Positions 1 to 4,020 of a stretch of 5,424 nt of DNA are shown one piece after another. A program made the position numbers and the translations under genes. Every line of letters starts with the position of its first letter. Position 1 is the stretch's first letter. The stretch is from the NCBI GenBank assembly GCA_031254255.1, contig JAIRUT010000050.1, forward strand, positions 1 to 5,424. The letters run 5' to 3'. The DNA comes from Coriobacteriales bacterium. Lineage in GTDB: Bacteria > Actinomycetota > Coriobacteriia > Coriobacteriales > UBA8131. The notes under the pieces are model-generated. The model worked only from the letters and a program-made list of their open reading frames with translations. It had not been told where the DNA came from and ran no database searches.

Positions 1-17
1 AACCGTCCCCTGTCTAT
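1..17 (-). repeat. REP-like sequence, inverted left copy (cut by the window edge)
   Basis: The reverse complement of 1-17 is identical to 577-593 over all 17 bases (ATAGACAGGGGACGGTT). The part that would complete the hairpin lies left of the window. With the right copy it forms an inverted pair that bounds about 0.6 kb of noncoding DNA. Confidence 0.8.
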
Positions 18-224
18 CCACCTTCTCTTCACCGTCTTTTCTTCCATCTTCTTTCTTTCGCCCCCTTACTGGGTTTTGTCCCACGTAGGCCTTCTCCCCG
101 TGGGATCGGTTTGGTTCGGCATTCAGGCCCCATGCCCGATGCCACCTGTATGTTTCCACCCTCCGGCAATGATTCCTTGACCCTCCGGTTGCTTGCTTTG
201 GATTACTTGCGTCATCCCCTGCTG

Positions 225-368
225 CTATATCGGACAAGATTCTTTGCTGCGCTCAAAATGACAAAGGCGTGCAAACGCCAGCCTGCCTGGAGACATCATT
301 TTGTTTTCTGATGGTGGATCTCTTCGGCGGGTGTAAATGCCGCCTGCGATACTGGCCTTATCAGCCAT
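225..368 (-). other. Short open frame of 47 codons, doubtful gene
   Basis: An ATG at 368 is preceded by AAGGGGG with a 6-base gap and opens a frame of 47 residues starting MADKASIAGGIYTRRR. Its last third is the translation of the dispersed repeat (CHFERSKES), which suggests that the frame is fortuitous or that an older gene end was replaced by repeat insertion. I recognise no domain. The leftward promoter candidate at 521-549 would transcribe it. Confidence 0.15.
237..263 (+). repeat. Degenerate dispersed repeat of the CHFERS type
   Basis: The segment is close to the widespread bacterial repeat AGATTCTTCGCTGCGCTCAG followed by AATGACA, recalled from general knowledge, with about two substitutions (TTTGC for TTCGC, AAAATG for AGAATG). 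Read on the minus strand it encodes CHFERSKES, the peptide that usually betrays this repeat in annotated small ORFs. The mirror arm that often accompanies it is not preserved beyond GTCAT (211-215). Confidence 0.65.
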
Positions 369-520
369 GGTTTGCCCCCTTGTTCAATTCGCCCCTTACA
401 ACGGAATATGCGACCTGCACCGCCTGACACACTTACAGTGCCTCAACACCCAAGGTACCAAAGCTTCGCTCCCATGCAACGAGAGCGGGCAACCCGCAGG
501 TCTATCCGTATATGTGCATA

Positions 521-549
521 ATAATGCTGCCACACAAGACTCTTGTCAA
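521..549 (-). promoter_or_regulatory. Candidate sigma-70-type promoter reading leftward
   Basis: The minus strand has a perfect TTGACA (544-549), a 17-base spacer and CATTAT (521-526, four of six matches to TATAAT). Transcription would start near 514 and run toward the left edge. The downstream target in the window is unclear: two overlapping hairpins, a 47-codon frame and then the edge. Confidence 0.4.
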
Positions 550-556
550 GTCTTGT
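534..556. promoter_or_regulatory. 8-bp dyad over the -35 box, operator-like or terminator-like
   Basis: ACAAGACT (534-541) and AGTCTTGT (549-556) are perfect inverted repeats with a 7-base centre. The -35 box TTGACA of the leftward promoter candidate lies at the centre of the dyad, as expected for a repressor site. Read on the plus strand, the same hairpin is followed by TTT and a C, so a weak rightward terminator is the other reading. Confidence 0.4.
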
Positions 557-575
557 TTTCAGATTTCGCATAAAG

Positions 576-604
576 AATAGACAGGGGACGGTTCCTTGTC
601 TATT
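576..604 (+). repeat. REP-like palindromic hairpin (right copy)
   Basis: AATAGACA (576-583) pairs with TGTCTATT (597-604). On the plus strand the stem can be extended by G-U, G-C, G-C and G-U pairs to 12 bp with a 5-base loop (ACGGT). The same extension on the minus strand has A-C mismatches, so the plus strand folds better, as seen for many REP sequences. The core GACAGGGGACGGTT is, to my knowledge, common as a dispersed repeat in Firmicutes and other bacteria, often near REP-associated Y1 transposases. An alternative stem CAGGGG (582-587) with CCCCTG (605-610) overlaps it. It lies 62 bases after ribF and may also help terminate transcription or protect mRNA ends. Confidence 0.8.
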
Positions 605-628
605 CCCCTGCTCATATAAATACAAGTT

Positions 629-651
629 CGTAGTAAACCGTTACAACTACG
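629..651 (-). terminator. Weak hairpin just after ribF, possible terminator
   Basis: On the minus strand CGTAGT and ACTACG pair around an 11-base loop, beginning 15 bases after the ribF stop. The sequence after it is AT-rich (AACTTGTATTTATATG) but has no clean T run. The stem is only 6 bp, so this is a poor intrinsic terminator by itself. The REP hairpin further downstream may contribute. Confidence 0.25.
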
Positions 652-665
652 CTCAATTGCAACCC

Positions 666-1610
666 TTAAAAGCTTTCGCGAACCTGTTGAACGTCCCTGG
701 TTATCTGGTCGCTCAGTTCGGTGGGATTTGCAAATGCCTGCATCGGGCGCAGGTACCTGAGAAACTCGACCACTACAGTTGCAGCATAGATGTCGTCGTT
801 GAAGTCCAGCAAAGTGGCTTCGACAGTAGCCGATACTCCGGCAAAGGTCAGGGGCTTACCTACTGAAATGGCCGCCGGAATGGCGTCAGACGAAACGCAA
901 GAGAGCTGACAATCGTACCGTCCCTTTGCCACACCTTTTGCCACACCATCATCAAGTATGTGCACGCGACCCGCATAGACCCCTTCGGCTGGTAGCATAA
1001 CTCCAGTATCTGAGTTGATATTGGCTGTCGGGAATCCTAATCCCTTGCCTATCCCGCGGCCATGCACGACTTGACCGAAGAGGTGATGTGGACGGGTCAG
1101 CAGATGATTGGCTTCCTCCAACTGCCCATTTGCCAGGCAATCGCGGATACGGCTTGCCGTGACCGGGATGCCTGCATCATCCAGCAAGCTGTGCGCCCTG
1201 ACTTGGCAACCTTGCTTGGCGCCCCATTCCTGCAAGAGCTGAACATCTCCAGCTGCCTTGGCCCCAAATCGGAAGTCCTGACCTACATGGATAACTTGGG
1301 GATGGCAAAAGTCGCTACGGAGCCATTCCAGAAATTCCCCAGCTGTAAGCTGGGCTGTCTGCCTGTCGAAGGGCAGGGCTAAGACCTCACGCTGACCAGC
1401 ATGGCCTGAAAGCAGAGCCAACCGCTCGAAGTTGGACAGCAGTTTGCGCTGCCTGTCCAAGGGCAGGAACAGCTCATCCGGATCCCGATCAAAGGTGACC
1501 ACCAAGCAAGGCAGGCCTAACTTGCGGGCCTCCTCTTCGGCTTTGGCCAACAGAAACTGGTGACCAAGGTGGACACCGTCAAAAACGCCTATTGTGCAGA
1601 CTGTTTTTAT
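666..1610 (-). CDS. ribF: Bifunctional riboflavin kinase / FAD synthetase RibF, apparent ATA start
   Basis: RibF phosphorylates riboflavin to FMN and adenylylates FMN to FAD in the cytoplasm. The 314-residue frame has the FMN adenylyltransferase domain first: TIGVFDGVHLGHQ (6-18), VVTFDRDPDE, VGQDFRFG (109-116) and TASRIRD (151-157). The riboflavin kinase domain follows with GKGLGFPTAN (188-197), the GVYAG strand and VEATLLDF (263-270). Length is normal for the family. The nearest canonical start (TTG at 1550) would delete the nucleotide-binding GVFDGVHLGH motif. The frame runs back into truB to a TGA without ATG, GTG or TTG. ATA at 1608-1610 is chosen because AAGGAG lies 8 bases upstream and it overlaps the truB stop as ATAA. 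Oddities: TFdPHP has Asp in place of His, the usual ExHLLDF has Thr in place of His, and VAKG is duplicated at 223-230. Low expression or a sequencing error at the start remain possible. Confidence 0.92.
   Translation of the reverse strand: MKTVCTIGVFDGVHLGHQFLLAKAEEEARKLGLPCLVVTFDRDPDELFLPLDRQRKLLSNFERLALLSGHAGQREVLALPFDRQTAQLTAGEFLEWLRSDFCHPQVIHVGQDFRFGAKAAGDVQLLQEWGAKQGCQVRAHSLLDDAGIPVTASRIRDCLANGQLEEANHLLTRPHHLFGQVVHGRGIGKGLGFPTANINSDTGVMLPAEGVYAGRVHILDDGVAKGVAKGRYDCQLSCVSSDAIPAAISVGKPLTFAGVSATVEATLLDFNDDIYAATVVVEFLRYLRPMQAFANPTELSDQITRDVQQVRESF
924..947 (+). repeat. 12-bp tandem duplication inside ribF
   Basis: CTTTGCCACACC (924-935) is followed at once by TTTTGCCACACC (936-947), differing at one base. 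On the coding strand this gives two copies of Val-Ala-Lys-Gly in the riboflavin kinase domain. The difference is synonymous (AAG/AAA), which suggests a duplication old enough to have gained one substitution. Confidence 0.9.
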
Positions 1611-2368
1611 TCGGACAACTCCTTGGGAAGCAGCCCGGATTTGAGTTCTTCCTCGCTCAGAAACAAAGCCTCAATCTCGGCAACCGATAAGTCTGCCAGC
1701 TTATCCAGGCTATGTGCACGGGTCAGGTTCCATGGGCCAACGCCCGTGCGCTTCAGCTCTCCCAGATGGGCTGGACAGCCAACACGTTCACCGATATCCC
1801 GCGCCAAGGAACGTATATATGTTCCTTTGGATACATGGGTGCTAATCACCCAACTATCTGCATCTGCAACAAAGAGGTTGATGTCCAGGATATCAACCTC
1901 TCGGGGTTTCAGGGTGTTTTTCTCCCCTTGACGGGCCTTCTTGTAGGCGGCCACACCGTTTTGCTTGATGGCTGAGAACTGTGGGGGCATCTGGCTCTGG
2001 TGCCCCAGAAAACTAGTCAGCACTTCATCAGCATATATGGGATCAGTGAGATCAGCAGGAAGCTCGCCTTTGAATGTTTTAACCACATTTCCCTCGGCAT
2101 CGTCTGTGTCTGTTGACGCCCCGAAGATGATTCTAGCGACATATTCCTTGTCGTGACCCATCAGCTGATCGGAAAGACGTGTAGCCGGGCCGACGCAGAG
2201 GATCAGCAGACCTGTTGCTGCTGGATCGAGGGTTCCGGCATGGCCGATACGTCCCTCTCCTGTCAGCTCCCGCAGGCGGTCGACAACATCATGGGATGTC
2301 ATACCACCCGGCTTATCAATCAAGATCACACCATTGAGATCAGTTGCGCCTCTTTTGGCTTTTGGCAT
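1607..2368 (-). CDS. truB: tRNA pseudouridine-55 synthase TruB, short form
   Basis: TruB converts U55 in the T loop of tRNAs to pseudouridine. The 253-residue product shows the motifs in order: NGVILIDKPGGMTSHDVV (12-29), GRIGHAGTLDP with catalytic Asp48, the segment YVARIIFGASTDTDDAEG (76-93), PPQFSAIKQNG (128-138) and VSKGTYIRSLARDIGE (179-194). The ATG at 2368 was chosen because MPKAKRGATDLNGV aligns without gaps to the usual TruB N terminus and places the catalytic Asp at 48, as in Escherichia coli TruB. The same frame is open to a GTG at 2446, but that codon touches its only AGG, and the extension covers a TATAAT. The Shine-Dalgarno for 2368 is weak (GGTG, 9 bases upstream). The protein ends at GLLPKELSE, soon after the catalytic domain, so the C-terminal PUA-like domain of the 300-residue forms is absent. 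Its stop overlaps the proposed ribF start. Confidence 0.95.
   Translation of the reverse strand: MPKAKRGATDLNGVILIDKPGGMTSHDVVDRLRELTGEGRIGHAGTLDPAATGLLILCVGPATRLSDQLMGHDKEYVARIIFGASTDTDDAEGNVVKTFKGELPADLTDPIYADEVLTSFLGHQSQMPPQFSAIKQNGVAAYKKARQGEKNTLKPREVDILDINLFVADADSWVISTHVSKGTYIRSLARDIGERVGCPAHLGELKRTGVGPWNLTRAHSLDKLADLSVAEIEALFLSEEELKSGLLPKELSE
1619..1624 (-). promoter_or_regulatory. Shine-Dalgarno sequence for ribF inside the end of truB
   Basis: The minus strand reads AAGGAG within the last truB codons (Lys-Glu). It ends 8 bases before the ATA at 1610, which overlaps the truB stop as ATAA. No other start codon lies at a suitable distance, so this site decides the ribF start. Confidence 0.75.
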
Positions 2369-2534
2369 ATTTCCGTTCACCACAATTCCAGTATCTCCCA
2401 GTTTTTGGAACGCCGATCCATTCTTCCTCATCATTATACAAAACACCCTGCATTAACTAGCAATTCAGTAGCACCCACATATTATGCAATTTATGCTGTC
2501 AAGAATGTGTGAGAATTAATAATTTTATCAAAAT
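2369..2534 (-). promoter_or_regulatory. AT-rich spacer between nrnA and truB with candidate truB promoter
   Basis: The other junctions in the cluster overlap or are very short, but here 166 bases separate the nrnA stop from the preferred truB ATG. On the minus strand there is a perfect TATAAT (2433-2438). A TTGCTA (2458-2463) lies 19 bases upstream of it as a possible though over-spaced -35 box. A perfect TTGACA (2497-2502) lies further upstream but has no good -10 at 16-18 bases. Directly after the nrnA stop an AT-only dyad, AATTTT/AAAATT (2521-2535), is present without a GC-rich stem, so it is a poor terminator. Promoter function is inferred from box similarity only. Confidence 0.4.
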
Positions 2535-3626
2535 TTATAATATGCTGAAGCCAGAATTGCCAAGGACAGGCATTAGGTTGCTCAAAACCACTGATCTCTC
2601 CCCTCGAAAGTTGTAACCAGCAGCACCCTGATGGCCACCGCCACCAAAACTGGCGGCCAACTTGCCAACATCGAAGTCCGACTTGGAGCGCAGGTTGACA
2701 CGAATCAGCTTGCCATTGTCATCCTCTTGCGCTTGCATTTGATCGTGTCCCTCGCTTGATTGGTCGACCCCCCTGTTGTGCGGCAAATCGCCTTCCTCGC
2801 GTAGCAAAATGACCACTTCGACCCCCTGGATAGAGCGCAAGATCACCGACAGGTTCTCGGTATCAGAACGATCAACCCCAAGGTCTCGATAATCATCACT
2901 TGTCACCCATGAGCAGACAACTTTCTTCTCCTCATCCAAGTACTCCAGACGATTGATCACCAAAGCATCCAGCTGCAATGACGACTCAAGGCGCTCCTCG
3001 TAGACCAAACGGTTCAACAAAGCTGGATCCGCGCCGGCCCTGACCATTGATGCTGCCGCCTCAAAGACATCGACACCGGTGTTTTGATAGGCAAAACGCC
3101 CAGTATCGGTCATCATGGCAACATAGCAGGCCGAAGCGATATCGGCGGTAACCGCCTCCGCCTCCGCCTCCGCCTCCGCCTTCTCCCCACTGGCCTTAAT
3201 CAGGTTCCAGACCAGAAGTCCCGTCGCCGCTGAATCCGGATCAATCAGCGCATGATCGGCAAAGCCGCTATAGCCCTGATGATGGTCAATGACGAGGACT
3301 TGGCCGGCTCTCTTGGTAACACTGGCCGCATCGCCAAGACGTTTGATATCGGAGAGATCCACAGCAATGAATAAATCCGGGCTATCCTGATAGTCCAAGA
3401 CAGAACTGAAGTGATAACCCTGGAGAAAATTATAGCGCCTGGGAGGAGTATTTCCGCTGGCCAAGAGCTTAACCACTTGACAGCCATGAGCTTCAAGGAA
3501 GAGTCCGAGCGCCACGGCTGAACCCAAGCAGTCGCCATCAGGATTCACATGCCCACAGATAGCCACCGACTGACCAGGCTGGAAAAACTCCAGCAGTTCA
3601 AGATAGTCCTGTTCACTCAGATGCAA
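2535..3626 (-). CDS. nrnA: DHH-DHHA1 phosphoesterase, NrnA-like (nanoRNase / pAp phosphatase)
   Basis: Proteins of this family use two metal ions to degrade RNA oligomers of a few nucleotides and, in several species, to dephosphorylate pAp. The 363-residue product has the complete DHH motif set: GHVNPDGDCLGS (25-36), the metal-binding Asp in VDLSD (D90), IDHH (113-116) and DTGRF (174-178). The C-terminal DHHA1 domain ends with the substrate-binding FGGGGHQGAAG (327-337), preceded by VNLRSKSDFDVGKLA. The start is TTG at 3626, inside the end of rbfA (14-base overlap), with GGGG 8 bases upstream; no ATG or GTG lies nearby in this frame. Two segments look like insertions relative to the usual fold: a Glu-Ala repeat at 148-158, encoded by five hexamers, and a polar stretch of about 23 residues at 281-303 in DHHA1. 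The place between rbfA and truB is typical. The cellular substrate (nanoRNA, pAp or c-di-AMP products) cannot be decided from sequence. Confidence 0.93.
   Translation of the reverse strand: MHLSEQDYLELLEFFQPGQSVAICGHVNPDGDCLGSAVALGLFLEAHGCQVVKLLASGNTPPRRYNFLQGYHFSSVLDYQDSPDLFIAVDLSDIKRLGDAASVTKRAGQVLVIDHHQGYSGFADHALIDPDSAATGLLVWNLIKASGEKAEAEAEAEAVTADIASACYVAMMTDTGRFAYQNTGVDVFEAAASMVRAGADPALLNRLVYEERLESSLQLDALVINRLEYLDEEKKVVCSWVTSDDYRDLGVDRSDTENLSVILRSIQGVEVVILLREEGDLPHNRGVDQSSEGHDQMQAQEDDNGKLIRVNLRSKSDFDVGKLAASFGGGGHQGAAGYNFRGERSVVLSNLMPVLGNSGFSIL
3152..3181 (+). repeat. Hexanucleotide tandem repeat (CCGCCT)x5 inside nrnA
   Basis: Five perfect tandem copies of CCGCCT read on the plus strand. 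On the coding strand they give alternating GAG and GCG codons, an alternating Glu-Ala tract. The unit is six bases, so gain or loss of copies keeps the reading frame and changes the protein by two residues per unit. The tract lies between the DHH motif and the DTGRF motif, in what should be a surface linker. Confidence 0.95.
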
Positions 3627-3996
3627 GCGGATAACCCCATTCGTCCTTTTCCACAGACAAGGTTGGTGGAACTTCCTTCAAGGCATTAGCAATCCGCTCA
3701 GCTTCATCCAGCGTTGTATCAATGGCAAAGCGCAGCTCCGGTGTCATCCTCCAACCGAGCTCAGCACCCAGTAGTGAACGCATCCGGCCTTTGGCACTCT
3801 CCAAACCTTCGGCCACCTCGTCTTCGTGTCCACGCTCAGCGCTTATGTAGACCCGCGCAACACTGCGATCCCGCGAGACATCCACACCGCTGATAGTTGC
3901 GAAATCCAGACGTGGATCCTTGATCTGATAAAGAAGTATTGAAGCCAACGCCTCACGAGCAGCCTCATTGGTACGACGTGTTATCTTGTCTTCCAT
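3613..3996 (-). CDS. rbfA: 30S ribosome-binding factor RbfA
   Basis: RbfA is a small KH-fold protein that binds the immature 30S subunit and helps 16S rRNA 5'-end maturation and cold adaptation. The 127-residue product has the family pattern: an N-terminal helix (ITRRTNEAAREALASIL), the KDPRL motif (26-30), the strand ARVYIS (47-52), a helix around GLESAKGRMRSLLG, and the closing MTPELRF (84-90) with a helix after it. Length is normal. Two ATG codons are possible. The upstream one (4005) would lie only 1 base after the GGAGG at 4007-4011. The second (3996, MEDKITRR) lies 10 bases after it and is preferred; the longer form adds only MDK. The gene sits just after infB, and its last 14 bases overlap the start of the DHH phosphoesterase gene, so translational coupling is likely. 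Confidence 0.95.
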   Translation of the reverse strand: MEDKITRRTNEAAREALASILLYQIKDPRLDFATISGVDVSRDRSVARVYISAERGHEDEVAEGLESAKGRMRSLLGAELGWRMTPELRFAIDTTLDEAERIANALKEVPPTLSVEKDEWGYPLASE

Positions 3997-4006
3997 CTTG
4001 TCCATA

Positions 4007-4011
4007 CCTCC
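4007..4011 (-). promoter_or_regulatory. Shine-Dalgarno sequence of rbfA
   Basis: The minus strand reads GGAGG here, in the short gap after the infB stop. It is 1 base from the upstream ATG (4005) and 10 bases from the ATG at 3996. This spacing favours the second ATG as the rbfA start. Confidence 0.7.
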
Positions 4012-4020
4012 AGTCCCAGA

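Larger units (their letters stand above)
18..575. other. Noncoding segment between the two REP-like copies
   Basis: No convincing gene is present on either strand. From left to right it contains a pyrimidine-rich tract (18-67, five purines in 50 bases), an inverted repeat TCCCACG/CGTGGGA (79-85 and 99-105), a 9-base direct repeat ACCCTCCGG (158-166 and 180-188) and the CHFERS-type repeat. Further on are small hairpins GGCGT-GCAA-ACGCC (266-279) and GGCGG/CCGCC (326-344), two overlapping stems (467-487 and 485-497) and the promoter/dyad at 521-556. It could be a non-autonomous element bounded by inverted REPs or decayed intergenic DNA. Confidence 0.5.

Noticed and set aside
1..47. Minus-strand frame from an ATG at 47 (MEEKTVKRRW...) running off the left edge
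   Set aside because: It has only 15 codons in view, reads through the REP-like sequence, and its only Shine-Dalgarno-like G run is about 13 bases away. It cannot be supported without the sequence to the left.
79..105. TCCCACG/CGTGGGA hairpin as a terminator
   Set aside because: Neither side is followed by a T run, and the loop is 13 bases, so it is only recorded as an inverted repeat.
382..390. GTTCAATTC, similar to a tRNA T-loop
   Set aside because: The flanks do not form a T stem, and no acceptor, D or anticodon arms can be placed around it.
1..604. CRISPR array or tandem repeat array
   Set aside because: There are no regularly spaced direct repeats; the repeats present are single inverted or short pairs.
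111..866. Plus-strand open frames at 111-311, 337-573 and 543-866
   Set aside because: They show no recognisable domains and have low-complexity or unlikely composition. They also overlap the repeats, and the last is antisense to ribF.
1602..1610. Possible -1 frameshift at TAAAAAC joining truB to ribF
   Set aside because: The heptamer is not a proper X XXY YYZ site and lies after the truB stop in the truB frame. Re-initiation at ATA with its own AAGGAG explains the junction better.
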